64,000 nt of DNA from Haliotis asinina (taxonomy: Eukaryota > Mollusca > Gastropoda > Lepetellida > Haliotidae), in contig NC_090287.1 in assembly GCF_037392515.1 (NCBI RefSeq), positions 8,105,501 to 8,169,500 of the forward strand, read 5' to 3'. The translations under genes were made by a program, and so were the position numbers. Positions 11,464 to 26,400 of the stretch are shown here, piece after piece. Every line of letters starts with the position of its first letter. Position 1 is the first letter of the stretch. The notes beneath the pieces are model-generated. The model made no database searches. It was not told where the DNA came from and saw only the letters and a program-made list of their open reading frames with translations.

Positions 11464-14400
11464 GTGATGTATACGAATGCACATTTATGGTGCACCCTTT
11501 CTGCTGCGCATACTCCGTTCCCCTTCAACACCCCTTCGACTACATAGCATTGTGTAAAAAGCTAGGAGACAGAAGTAGATTCTGGACAGAATAAACACAA
11601 GGCATGATTTAATCTGACTGAGCACGGTCTTACAGCGCTCTTTGCAATATGCAACAATATCACAGCATTCAAACAGTCCCCATATTGAGAACCAAATTCA
11701 AGTCTTTGGCATTAGTATCTGGTATAAGATACCAACCACTCCAAAATGATCGAAAATCTTATTGCAAATGGAGACAACATATAACAAATTCTTTTGAAAA
11801 AGTCAAATTCTACAACTGTTATTGAGGAGAAACAAAACTTCAACACTCACTAACATGAGACAATTTGCAGACGAATGCAACTAAGCGTGACATTAGATTG
11901 ACGAAGCTACTATCTGTAAGGTCAACAGATACATACCCAGTAAATAATAACGCATACCTAAGGGCCCATGTTCATTAAAGGGGCACTGATGCGGAGCAAT
12001 TTCTGTGGACTGGTGGTTTCTGTTGTTATTGTTTTTCTCTCGTGAGTATCCGGATGATATCCCAGAATTCGTGACGGGTTCATGATCTCTGCTGCGCCTC
12101 CCATTGTAGTTTATGTGTAGACTGATCAACAAAGATGAAGTCATTTTACTTTGTTATTTTGAAAACAAATCAAGCAACTTGAAGTTTACTCATTTGCCAG
12201 TGATATAAAAAAACCTGTTAGGACTGAAAAATAACGAAGTCAGTGTAGGTTTTATATTTAGTTCCTTGTCACGTTTGTATGCATGTTGAAAATTAATGAA
12301 ACAAACCCACATGCTCTGCTTACACTTACAGTGAATTTCTAACATGATTTTAATATCTATACATTGTATAGATTGCCAACGTGAATCATATTTCACACAC
12401 ACCCTATTAGCGACCTAGTTCATGTTTTCTGTTATACAGATTCTGCTGAATGCTACAAGAAATAAATTAAAACAAAATGCAAATATTCAGTTTAAGACAG
12501 ACGAAAGTTATAGCAACAATGTCAGGCTATTGCCTCGTTCAGGAATGTATCCATCAATATCCACATAAAAGAATGATATTCCATTCATCTGCAGCTGGTA
12601 AATAATCCTGCTCTTTGTCTTGTGTCTTTCAACAGTCTAATGTGCGAAAAAGTGACACATCGTTTGAGAAATTTTCACACTGGTGTATACATAATCTCAC
12701 TGGTCACCCAGGATAGCTCATCTGGCAACTAACTGTATGATGTTCGCCATTAGTTAGCCAAAAATGAGCAACAATCAATCAGTCAAGGCAGTGGCGGTTA
12801 ATTCTTTGTAGGAAGGATGTTGTTTTTACACTCGTCCTTTATGACAGGGTGTATTCAGTATAGATTATGTAAATCTACACTCATAAACACTGCCTTTTTG
12901 ACAAATCCGCTGTGGAAGTAATTAATCAATCAGTGTGTTATCGGTTAATCCTTTGATCAATGTTTGTTTTTGTAACTCACTTGATAAACCCTCTTGCATC
13001 ACTTATATGCAAATATTACATAACATGCAATACATTTGCCACTACAGACCTTAATTTATAATGTTGAGTATTTACTTCAGACAGAAGAAATGCCAAATGG
13101 GAACCTATGTCGAGTAATTTTGGTGGCGTTACCACTATTTATACCCGTTATAAATTCATTAACTGACCATCAAGTGAATGATGACAAATAACATGTGTAG
13201 GTTTATACCACCAAATGCAAGTTACAGCAAGGAAGATGTTATCTCTGTGTCAAATGCAGCCTGAAAACACTTTGGGGCCAAAATTGTTTTGAGGACACCA
13301 GAGGAACTTCGTTTTTACGTAAGAAATGTAAATGGTTATAATCAGTTTTTTTGCACGTAAGAAAATTTTCAGATTTTTCTACCAATGGCAAAGTTATTAG
13401 TGTACGAATTCAGATAAATCAACTGTGTTTTTTATTATCATAGATAATAATGCATAGATAATAATCATAGATAATAAACCAGAGTCATAGCTACCAAAAT
13501 TTACGTATGATGTTTGCAATAACAGCTGGACCAACCCTCAAAACTATCTAAACATAAAGCTTTGCAATCTTTTGGACTTATATGAAACAAATGGCTTGCT
13601 ACATGTATGTAGACGTCATATTTTCACATGCCATGATTAAATATCGAGGTAAAAAACACAGAAATAGGATCAAATTGGATCAGTCACTATACCATCCAGG
13701 CATCAGAAAAAAAACTACACTGCTGGGATATTTTGTTACAATCAGATAAGGAATAACATGGATATTTTTAAATAATGATGATGGGCATCCGGCCTCCTCG
13801 CTTTTTAGGGTGAAGAAATTCTGTGAATATGGACAGGGGCCCAGTCCCTTTGTCCGTCACGATCGAGGGAGCGGGTGCTGACCAATTTGCTGCTTGGTTT
13901 CGTAATTAGAAATATTATTCGCTCCGCGTTAGTGAATATATTCGGCCTTTACAAGGAGAAAAAAGAATATTCCCATCAGATGGAAAAATCCCATATTTTT
14001 TTTTCAGGCTGTTGCCAATGCAACAATAACTGCTCCATCCATGTTTAATTGTGTACAGTTGTGTATTTGTCATGATTTCACTTCATGCTCAGTTAATGCT
14101 AGTGGTTTCAACACTTGGGTAAGTTTAGTTTTACGCCACACTCAGCAATATTCCAGCTATATGGCAGTTCAACACTTGGGTTAGTCTGTCCACAGGCAAA
14201 CTGTAGCGCAAATGGGGCTGCGCAGCATAGAGAATATGACAAGTCTTCATATATGTGAACGAAGCTAGCAAAGGTTGGCAACATACTTCCATCGCTTTGA
14301 TTCGAAAAATATTTTTCATGTCGAAATAAAATATCGCCACCATCAAAGGTACACTCCTATTTCCTCACTTGGCTCTCAGTTTTGCTACCCCATGCTTAGT

Positions 14401-17400
14401 AATTACTCACGTGAAATAAGTTTCATTCAACATTTTAAGCGCCACTCGTATTCAGAACGTTCTTTGCCTCCATTACCCCTGCCAGTATCTGGTTGAACAG
14501 ATTGACAGAACAAAAATAGGCAGAAATTAAAATGAGTGAGGGAGTTTAGTTTTACGCCGCACTCAGCAATATTCCAGCTATATTGCGGCGGTCTGTTAAT
14601 AATCGAGTCTGGACCAGACAATCTAGTGATCAACAACATGAGCATTGATCTGCACAACTGGGAACCGATGACGTGTCAACCAAGTCAGCAAGCCTGACCA
14701 CCCGATCCCGTTAGTCACCTCTTACGACAAGCATATCGCCTTTTATGGCAAGCATGGGTTGCTGAAGGCAGGTTCTACCCCGGGACTTTCACGGGTCGCA
14801 GAAATTAAAAAGATATACCATATTGCCTAATTTTATCATGAACCTGTTGGAGTTTATTTGTCTTCTCTGTCGTTGCTATTGTTAGAATTTTCGTAACATT
14901 TATTCTACATAAAACACTTCTGGCGTAATGAGTGGATGAAACAGGGAAGGTAACTGTAGGTATTCCATATGGAATAATACCCTCCTGTACCTTCACTCCG
15001 TTGAACCAGTAGCTGGAAGCGGGAATGGAGGCAAAGAACGGTCTGAAATACCAGGAGTTGCACTTAAAATGTTGAATAAAATAATATATAATTGTTCATC
15101 TTGGGGTAGGAAATCTGAGAGCACAACCCAGTGAAGAAATGGGTGTATACCTTTGATGGTGGTGATATTTTATTTTGACATGAAAAATATTTTTCAAACG
15201 GAAGTGAGGGAAGCACATTGCCAACCTTTGTTTGCTTCGCTTGCATGTAGAAGACTGGTCATTTTCTCTATGCTGCGCAACCCACTTTGTGCTACAGTTT
15301 GTCTGTGGTCCATGTCACAGTCCCTGAACCACATTATCTTCTTTACTGACATGTGCTGTCTGCAATGCTGTGGCCTTAAATGAAACAAGTCTAGATTTCC
15401 TCAGGTTCTGAATCTCTGGTCTCCCTGGGTGTCCTTTTCAATTTATAAGGGTTAGTTTGCTACTATCAAAATTATATGTATTCAGAGACTAAACATTAGT
15501 CTACACTTGGATCAATTTGACTTTTTGAAATAACTCAGTTAAGTCCACACCAATCTGTCTAGACTAATTCCACACCAATCTGTCTAGACTAATTAGTCTC
15601 TGAAAATGAAGAAAGTCTCAGGGCTCTTTTCATTATAATATTTTTTTTATTATGAACTGTTTGTTTTCTGTAAAATATTGTTCATTCCAGAGACAAGTTA
15701 GTTTAAGTCCACCCCCACCTCATATGTCAAGGATGTAGCAATCAGTGTTTTGCATTTGGTAGTTCTCATGTGTAGTATACTGAATATTTGTCTCAAAGTT
15801 TTGATGCGGTGAATGTATTACATGTTGTGTAATCTGCACTTGGCAGCACGGCAAGGAGAATGGCCCCTTGATCTGTGTTGTAAAAATATATCAAAGAATT
15901 AACCAATGAATCACTTATCATGCACGATTTGACAAAAGTGTTTGTGTATATTTACTTAGATGGAATACACCTATATCGAAGTGCTTATGTTAAGAGTTTT
16001 TTTAAAACTTTAAAAGCTAATATGTTGACTGATTGTTCATTGTTGTGCATAGAATAAAGATTTGAGTTAATAAAAATCTAAAAAGATACTAAACCCAAAT
16101 CCATGTTAATGTCCTATTACCTTAATACATGGTTGATGGTGGAATGATTAGCCTGTTTGCCCTCATATCACTATTTTTGTAATGTTGTTGTTGTTGTTTT
16201 TCTTTCTCTCATCAGGTTGAAATCACTAACCAATCATAAACATTTTTATGTAGGTGTATTTGGAAGATATCTGTTTTTAGAATCTCGTCTGATCCCTTGG
16301 TTAATTTAATCAGGTTAATGAACATTCCAATTCAGTCTTGTCATAACAATGCTTATCAAAGTAAATAGGTATGTTAATGTAAAAATGCTAAACACAGCAC
16401 ACTTGCAACAGTATTGATGTATAGGTTTTTTCACTGGATATGGTCAGCCAGCTGTCAACTGCAGAACAGAATATTGACTCATCATTGCATTCTATTTTTA
16501 TTTTGTAGACATGTGCATTTGACAAGTTGTATGAGTGGCAGCAAACTCAGACTAGAGATGCGTCCTTTGTGCTTCATGACGGTCCTCCATACGCTAATGG
16601 GAGGACCCATGTTGGGCATGCTGTCAACAAGGTATGGCAGTCTGCTGAAACTTCACCTTGTAGTATACTGAGATGAATGAGAACCTACCAGTACCTTTAT
16701 CAGTTTCAGTTTATTGGATTTTTATAGGTATCCTGTAGTGTAATGTGACGTCTGAAATACCTGAATGGAACATCAGAAATCTTTACCAGCCCACTGGGCT
16801 GGCTTGCTGTAAATTTAGACCTTCTGTCAGAAATCTAGGCAGTCTTGGGTGGTAGGATGGGGCTTATTTCATACACTGATGATAGTGTTTAGTTATTCTG
16901 CAGTAAGATGATTCAGATAAAATCAGTCCAGATGGCAGCTGAACATGATCATCACAATAATCGGTCAGACATTCTTAGAATTTTTTGCCATCCTTTTTGA
17001 CTGCTAAACAATTCTATCATATTCAAAATGCTACATTTTGCAGATACTGAAAGACATAACAAATCGCTACAAACTGATGCGGGGTTACAAAGTACATTAT
17101 GTGCCAGGTTGGGATTGTCACGGGTTACCCATTGAACTCAAAGCCGTCAACCACCAAAAGGAGTTATCTCAGCTACATATTCGCAAAAAAGGTAAGCTGT
17201 TAATGTGTATTTTACACTCCATGGTGATTCCAGTTAATACATGGAACACACAGACCATATTTGACATAAATGTACTAATGGCATTGGATACACAAACTAG
17301 ATGACATGCATGCTGTACTGGCCAGGATCATTGCACAAAATGTCAATCACTAGATTATTTGGCCCAGACTCAATTTATCATTGGTCACTGCCATATAACT

Positions 17401-20400
17401 GGAATAGTACTGAGATGGGTGTTGAAACTAACAACTCCCCAACCAACCACCCAACCAACCAACCACTCACTCACTCACTCACTCACTCACTCATCGCGAT
17501 TGTTGTTTGTTCTTTCTTATCAATGTTGTTAAATGATAAATATTGTACCTGTTATTGATTCAACAGCTGAAACATTTGCCCGTGAAACCATCAAAGTGCA
17601 GAAGGAGAGTTTCAAACGCTGGGGCATAATGGCCGACTGGGACAGTTGTTACACAACACTCGACCGTGACTATCAAGTCAATCAGTGGGAAACTTTCTTC
17701 CACATGTATGAAAAAGTAGGTCCTTACATCTTGTATCTCTGTATTAACACTCATGTTACCCTAACATTTTATATGATGGGTGGGGGTGGGGGTGGGGGTG
17801 ATGATGATGGTTTCAAGGGGAGGATCACCCATTTTGTTCTGGCAAGGCACATCAGTTTAGTACACATGTATTAGGGGGTCAGCAATATTTTACATACTTT
17901 ATACATACCTTTTATGGGGTTTGGTTCTGCTGTTCACAGTGTACATGCTTCTTCATAAATATCATTATCACCCCTTAACCATAATTTGTTTGTTTTTGTA
18001 GTGCATGATTGGTTGAAAACTTCATTTAAACTGAACATATTTGTATAGTTTCTTGTGTCTGGTGCTGAAAGGTGATGCTCAGGGCTGGAAACTGTATTGT
18101 TTGGTACAGTACCTTTCATTTGTTTTACTTGCTGTAGAGAGAATTATTTTATTTTGTAAGCATGGTAACCATATCTGTGGTAAAATGTTTTTACTTGATT
18201 TCAGGGTCTGATTTATGAAGACTATATGCCAGTCTATTGGTCTCCATCATCCAGGTGCACTGTACTAAACATTAGTTTCTGTCAATTTTGTGTGAATTTT
18301 GTCAGGATTATATGAGTGTTATCCCTCGCTGAAAATGCATCATTTGCATCAGTCTGAACTTTTGACATTATAAATGTGATAAAATACTCAGTAGTTTGTT
18401 GAGTAGGTTTTTTTCATGTTCTCAGATTAACATTTCATTATAGTATTAATGTCATGAGACATTTTAAAAAATGTTCCTGGATAGATACGAAGTCAGTGCC
18501 TGTGGATGTGTGATTACAGAACTGCTCTGGCAGAGGCAGAACTTGAGTACAATGAGCAGCATGTCAGCAGATCTGTCTATGTCAAGTTTCCTTTGGTCAA
18601 CGTCCCAGGGGAGATAACTCAATGTGTTGGTGAGCATATACTGTCAAACTTGTATAAAAATGCACAGATTGAAATGATGTATTTTGGCTTGAATGGCCTG
18701 TATTCATGTATTTCACAAGGTTCACTGATCAGTGTTTGTTGTCAGGATCAGAGTGTAAGGTATCTGCTGTCGTGTGGACAACCACACCCTGGACTCTTCC
18801 TTTCAACCAAGCCATCTGCTATGGCAAGGACATTAGGTATGTATTAGTCATTAATCTTCATGGCTAGAACCATCTTGTACAAAGCCTAGCTGTCTCAAAT
18901 TTATTAAGCGATATGATTTGTTGACAAAATCTCGCTATCTGCTTGGCTAAATGGTCTTGAATATGATCTGGCTACCTGCTTGGCTAGAACGGTCTTGAAA
19001 TTTTGTAGACATTTGCTTTCTAATTATACAGTGTAAATCTGATTGGCCTGACACAGCTTTGAATAAGTGGGATATCATCAGTTTGATGTGACTATGAACA
19101 GGAGGTTGGTCCATTTTACATCCGGACAAGTCTCATTCAGATTCACAAGAACTTGTACTTACTCTTGACTATACTTTCTGTAAGTTCTCATATTGTTATA
19201 GTAGTTCATAAAATGTCAGTATATGATGCCCAGGATTGTACACACTGAACCTTTAAAACAGCTTATAACCTAGTCTAAAATCCATTCAGCTTGTACAGTC
19301 CTGCGCACCATACTGTCAGTATGTGGAATTCATGTTAACAGTAGACTGTATTTAATAAAATTCATGGAGTGTGATGTGATGGTATATTTTTGTTATTTTA
19401 TTGTATTGACAGGTACACAGTGTGGAAGGATGACAGTACAAGGGAGGTAATCCTGTGTGAGGAACAGTTCAGTGAGAAACTCTTGTCCTTCCTCCCAGAC
19501 TCATATCACCCTGTAGGCTCCATACAAGGTACGTTAGACAGCTTTCTGCTTTAATTTTGGAAGTCATAAAAATGCAAGAATCATTTCGACCAATGTTATC
19601 TTATACATTACCTTGCAGGAGAGGTTTTGAAAAACAGTGTCTACACACATCCCCTGACTGGGAGGAAACTGCCTCTGTTGGCAGGAAGTCATGTGACTAG
19701 TGGAAAGGGAACAGGATTGGTCCACACGGCGCCAGCTCACGGCCATGAAGACTTCCAGTTGGCTGTCAACTATGGCCTTCCTGTAGTAAGGATTACTTGG
19801 AGCTATTTTAGTGGATTGTGGTCACTGCTTGTGTTTATGTTCATCCTAGAATGTTCTTGTGCAGTAATCATCTATGTTGGCTAGAGTGATGCAGTAACCG
19901 CAAACTTCACCTGTCTCTGTGTTGATACGTGTTATGTCTAAATAAGGGCACAGGTCAACAGACCATTCATCGAAGGTGCTGTAATTAACTGTGCAGAGTT
20001 GCATCTTTTAGCCATGCATATAAAAACGTTGATCTTGAATTGAATTCAGGCTCACGCCAATTATGTAATGTTTGTCCGCATTGCATCCATCTTTGTGATT
20101 TTCAAAGAAGTGGTAAACAAGTTCAGGCTTTCCTCACAAGACATTTATACGCAGTGATATAACTGGGTTTACAGTTAAAGGAAGCATTACTCCTTTCACT
20201 CAATCTGAATATTATTGCTTTGCAATTAATGAAATAGATCAGTGTTATTAGAGAAAGCATGAATGGTGTTTAAATCAAGCTGTCACACTGACATTGTGAA
20301 GCATGTCTTCTCTCAGTATTACATGTACCTGGTGTACATGTGTTGCAGGATTGTCATGTAGATGAGAGAGGCAGGTATATGGACAGTGTTGGTTCTCACC

Positions 20401-23400
20401 TGGCAGGTAAAACAGTCGGGGAAGATGCAGATGATACAGGTAATCTTAAATCCAGGTGACTGTTATCAAGACTAAGGCTAGTTAAAGATGTTATTACCTT
20501 TTCCACATATGAGAAATGTAGCACTGCATGACAGTATAATATTAAAGAGTGATTTAGAAGATGAAATATCAAGCCTTGTGGAATGGCTTTCCTGAAGATG
20601 AATGAAGAAGTACTCAACTTGTTTGCATGTCACGTTCCAGACTAAATATGTTCATAACACGCCATTATAGAATACATGTCTGTGCCTTCTGTATTCCCAG
20701 TGTTGAGTCAGCTGGGATCCCATGTTCTCCACCTGGAGGATTTCACTCACAGCTACCCTTATGACTGGCGGACCAAGAAACCAGTGATAATCCGTGCCAG
20801 CAAGCAGTGGTTCATCAACACATCAAAACTCCGGGACAGGGCTGTGGTTTGTGGATTTCAGTTGTCTATTCATAGATGTGGAATGAATTCTTATTTAAGC
20901 ATATGAACAATTTATCTGTGTCTCATTGGACAAACCTAGGCATTTCATGGGGTTGTTTTGAAGAGTAAAAACCTGCAAAAACAATGCACATACTACACTA
21001 GTGTGATATAAGTGAATACTAAGGCATCACTCAAGGATTTATATGGATATTCGAAGTGGGACAGGGGAGAACATTCTGAGCTGTCTGAATTGTTTTGATG
21101 AAAGTTTTCAGTTTGTGATATTTCTTTGGTAGCAATGTAAATATTTTACAGTTTTATTATGATAACACCGCTTTATACTGGTTTTAAAAATCATAATCTG
21201 AAAACCAGATAATAAAAATTGAGTGTAATAGTGTTGCCATTTGAATATTTCACATTTGTGTCACTCAAAACTATTTGAATCTTGCATACCTTCCCCAAAT
21301 ACTTGGTGAGCTGCCTATCGTAGCTCATGGGTTTCACAGCTGCACAGCCCCCCTCCAGCTTGCATCACTCTCTAGCATACATACTGACAAGAAGGCTGTG
21401 ACTTAAATACCTTCAAGCCATAATAAAATACTTATGGTTAGATGAGAAAATTGGCCCAGTAACAAGCACCTGTTCCTAAAGTGTTGCTAGTGAATGGTCC
21501 TGGTAATTTCTTAAATGCACTGTAATGGTATTGTTATGTTTTTGTCAAGAAAAGTTGTTTGATTGATGAAATATTATTCTTGAGTCATGACTGTTTGTTG
21601 AGGCGAGTCTGAAGGATGTTCGGATCTACCCCCCAAACTCAGAGCAGGGCATGCTTCAGCAGCTGGGCAGCAGGACATACTGGTGCATCTCACGACAGAG
21701 GGCTTGGGGACTGCCCATCCCTGTCTTCTACCACAAACTGACCAGGGAACCACTGCTGACCAGGTGAGCTCCAGTTGGGATTACAATGATTCAAAGAAAA
21801 TATTTAACCCTCTCAACAAAATTGAAAGTCCAACATCTGGCATTGTGTGTTCATAGCTTTGACTAGAGAAAATGCATAAACACTTAAAACTTGCAGACTC
21901 TGTGATCTGGTGATAAGGTGCTTTCATTTGAGAGTGTGAATTTAAAATCCTTTGTGGACTCAGTATCCCCTAAAATGTGACAATGTGTACTTTCCTAAGG
22001 AAGTGCAAACCCAAATATAACATTACATTTGTCAAAATTTTATTATTTCCATTATACAATATTATAAAAATGATGCTATTGGTTTTGATTTTGGGTGCCT
22101 TGCAGAGACATAATGAGCCATATTCAGCATCTGCTGCTGGAGTATGGCCCAGACTTCTGGTGGACCATGGACATGGTTGACCTGCTGCCTGACCATCTGC
22201 TGCAGGTCAGTGCCAGGGGTTAGACTCATGACCCTTGCCCCTGTCCTTGATCCTGCCCCTGTCCTTGCCTTTGACCCTAACCCTTACCCTGTCCTTGCCA
22301 TTGACCCTGACCCTGACCTTGCCTTTGACCCTGACCCTGTCCTTGCCTTTGTCCCTGTCTGTGCCCCTGCCTATCTTGTCATGTGTACCACATTTGTATG
22401 TTTTGGTGACTTTAAAAAGTTCAAGGTCATGCTCAACTTATGTACTGATGAAATTTTTGTTAGCCTGAAAATGTCTTTCTTTGGGTTGTACCAAGATCTG
22501 AAATGGTCCTGAGTCACCTATGTATATGGTCAACGTAAGTTTTGTTTGCCATTTCCTGCTGTTTTTTACCCACCTATCCTATTGCACCTACCATGGTAGT
22601 GAGGTTTACTTTGTCTCTTGTGTTTCAGCCGCATCAAGGCACAAGTGCAGACTACTGCAAAGGACAAGACATCCTCGACATCTGGTTTGACAGTGGAACA
22701 TCCTGGGCAACTGTGCTCAAAGGTGAATTTTACTCAGGCCTTTCACAGTCTAACTCTATTTTAATGTAGCAAGAGTTGTGCCTCTGTTTTCCTGTTTCAT
22801 GAGTACACTGTTGTACCACTGTCGTCTGTCCTCAGACTGTGGCAGTCAGGCCGATGTGTACTTGGAGGGCAAGGACCAGTATGGATGTTGGTTCCAGACA
22901 TCTCTGCTCACAAGTGTTGCTGTCAACGACAAGCCCCCATACAGGTAGGACCTGGTGGTTTGAAGGATAGTTTCAAATGTTATGTCCATCTTTGTTCTCC
23001 AACATCCCCCATTTATGTTTGTGATGTGGTGGTGTATATATGTAATCTGATATTGCAGAAACTTGATTGTCCATGGTTTCACAACCGACGAGGAAGGTCG
23101 GAAGATGTCGAAGTCTGAGGGGAATGTTGTTGATCCTGCTGTGGTCATCAATGGTGGAAAAGTAAGATCAGACACAAGCAGAGGAGGGTATGACTGGCCC
23201 TTGCTGTGCCTCAAAGAATAACCAGCTCTCACTGTCCATCAAAGTGTGGCAAAAGTTTAGTCACCTTCAAAGTATGACTCAAAACTCATGACCCTTAAAG
23301 TGTGACCAGCCCTCACTGTCCGTCAATGTATGATCTGCTCTCTGAACCTCAAAGTACGGGGTATGACTATCTTAAAACTTATGATCCTTAACCACAGTAA

Positions 23401-26400
23401 TATACTGTTAAATAAAAGTAAGGGATACTGGATTTACAAGAATTATTAAATGCAAGTGATGAAGCCAAGGAGGAAAGAGATGATTGAGAGATATTAAAGG
23501 AAAATGTGACAATTTATTCAATTCCTTTGGAAATGTTTCAGCTGTATGGATATATTGGCATTAGTTAGTGGTATACTCACAAAATCAATTATCCCCTACT
23601 TTTTTTTAATGGTATATTGTCCAAGACCAGTAGTCATGTTTCCATGTCCCCTGGAAAGTTACAGTATACTCTGTCTACGCCAGCATCACATGGACAGATA
23701 AGATGCTCCAGTTTACTGATAGTATTTATGCTTCACAGAGAACACTCAATGGAGAAAGCATGCTGTTTTGTTGGAAACCTTTTAGGTACTTGTTACAGAT
23801 TGACAGGAATGATGTATTTCTAGTTGTCCTATCTGACAGGTGAAGACAAACATTTCACACACCATGTTCAGATGTTTGATCACACATGTTGATTCTCTTA
23901 TCACAAGACTATGCCAGTATGTAGACAGGAAACTGAAAATGGGGACCAATACTGTATGTGTAACTGACATACATGCAGAGTTTGAATAATGACCTTTGAA
24001 CAAAACACTGACTTTGATCAAAAATATATGTGTTTGTAGAGAGTGATACTTCAAATAGAGACAGTTATATTCAGGCTTCTGTACCAAATAGTGAATGGTC
24101 AGAAATGACAGCATCTTTATAAGGTTCAAGTACAACATGATCAGAAAGGAACATTATGTCTTTGTTAAGAAAGTGACAATAAAAGGTACAAGATAACAGA
24201 ATATCGATGTGTACATAACAGTGAAAACTATAAGATACTAAATTCAGAAAGTGAATCACGATGTGTGTATAGGTCTGAGTGTTAATGTGACTTTTCACCC
24301 AGAACAAGAAAATGTCTCCAGCATATGGAGCAGACGTGATGAGATGGTGGGTGGCTCATGCTCACCTCAAGAACATTGTGATGATTGGGCCTTCAATACT
24401 GGAGCGCTGCGTGGAGGACATGTTTAATGTAAGTAAACATGGAGATCATCGTGAAGGGAGAATAGAGAGTGTGAGGTGTAGGGATAGGTTGGGGTGCAAG
24501 GAAAGGGTTCAGATGGTGTGAAGCGTTGGGTGTAGAGAGAGTGTGCAAGGGTGTGTAGAAAGAATACGTGAAGCTTTCATTGTAAGCAGTGTGTGTGAGA
24601 CTATTTTGCAGAGAAAGGTTATGGGGTCTCACTTCTTGTTAGAGAGTATGATGCATTTGATTTAGGCAGAGGATGTTATGCCTTTGAGAAACGTTGTGAG
24701 GACCCGGATGTAATGTAGGGAGAGAATATGAGTTTAAGGACACATGTTGAACATTGTCTCCAGTTACATAGAGAATATATCTTCTTCTCTGTCTTATGTG
24801 TTGAAGGCCTCAAACCCTCTTTTTCTCCTATTTTTAATGTGACATTGGTGAAACCCCCCGAACTTTGTCAACACCCAACAGTGGTTATTTTTGAGTCATG
24901 TAAAAGATGTGTGTCACTCCTAAAGTTTTCAACATCGAGAGATTCTATGTAAAAGATGTATGTCACTCACAAAGTCTCTCAACATCGAGAGATTCTATGT
25001 AAAAGATGTATGTCACTCACAAAGTCTCTCAACATCGAGAGATTCTATGTAAAAGATGTGTGTCACTCATAGAGTCTTTCAACATCGAGAGATTCTATGT
25101 AAAAGATGTGTGTCACTCACAAAGTCTCTCAACATCGAGAGATTCTATGTAAAAGATGTGTGTCACTCATAAAGTCTTTCAACATTGAGAGATTCTATGT
25201 AAAAGATGTGTGTCACTCATAAAGTCTTTCAACATCGAGAGATTCTATGTAAAAGATGTGTGTCACTCACAAAGTCTCTCAACATCGAGAGATTCTATGT
25301 AAAAGATGTGTGTCACTCACAAAGTCTCTCAACATCGAGAGATTCTATGTAAAAGATGTGTGTCACTCACAAAGTCTCTCAACATCGAGAGATTCTATGT
25401 AAAAGATGTGTGTCACTCATAAAGTGTTTCAACATCGAGAGATTCTATGTAAAAGATGTGTGTCAGTCATAAAGTGTTTCAACATCGAGAGATTCTATGT
25501 AAAAGATGTGTGTCACTCACAAAGTCTTTCAACATCGAGAGATTCTATGTAAAAGATGTGTGTCACTCACAAAGTCTTTCAACATCGAGAGATTCTATGT
25601 AAAAGATGTGTGTCACTCACAAAGTCTTTCAACATCGAGAGATTCTATGTAAAAGATGTGTGTCACTCACAAAGTCTTTCAACATCGAGAGATTCTATGT
25701 AAAAGATGTGTGTCACTCACAAAGTCTTTCAACATCGAGTGATTCTATGTAAAAGATGTGTGTCACTCATAAAGTCTTTCAACATCGAGAGATTCTATGT
25801 AAAAGGTGTGTGTCACTCATAAAGTCTCTCAACATCGAGAGATTCTAGGTTTGTAATGTCATGAATATAACACAAAGGAAACTAACACAAGTTGTAGCTT
25901 TAGAGTGTAAACAAAGTTTGACCTATGCTGTGGTAGCAGCATTGTCAGCAGGGCCGACTTGCACATAGCAATCTCAAGACTATGACTCTATTTGTCTGTG
26001 TTATAGTAGCAAGGGGTCATTGTAGCCCAAAGACCGTTCCTTGTTACTATGTTCGTGGATCTTGGTCTGTCTGTTGCAGGTGAGGAAGAGTCTGCGATAC
26101 CTGCTGGGCAACCTGGCTGACTTCCAGCCCACATCACACCTCGTGACATATGACTGTCTCCTCCCACAGGATCAGTACATGCTCCATCTCCTGCACAGCT
26201 TCGCAGACAAGGTGACAAGGACATACTTTGGAGGGAACAGCCAAACCTACTTGCACTAGCGTGGAATACATCATTTATATTATCCACTCTAATCTCATAT
26301 AAATATTTTATCGTTACTTTTCAAAGTAAGTGGTGAACTAATTAAATACACAAGCCTTGTCTTTGTGAGATTTCTGAAATTGTTTTACCAGTATGACAGG

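Larger units (their letters stand above)
11464..16508. other. IARS2 intron 1 (5.0 kb)
   Basis: No credible coding exon. It contains the long inverted repeat (14172-15330) with a nested short repeat, and a 27-bp direct duplication (CCACACCAATCTGTCTAGAC, 15546-15600). The stretch 11550-14100 shows no recognised element and is AT-rich. Confidence 0.65.

Noticed and set aside
22144..22512. 122-codon frame after IARS2 exon 13 (DPDPVLAF repeats)
   Set aside because: It begins in exon 13 in the wrong frame and continues through a simple CCCTGACC repeat; the real exon stops at the donor at 22206.
24898..25847. Regular 50-bp repeats that might look like a CRISPR array
   Set aside because: No variable spacers: the whole unit repeats in tandem, and the context is a eukaryotic intron.
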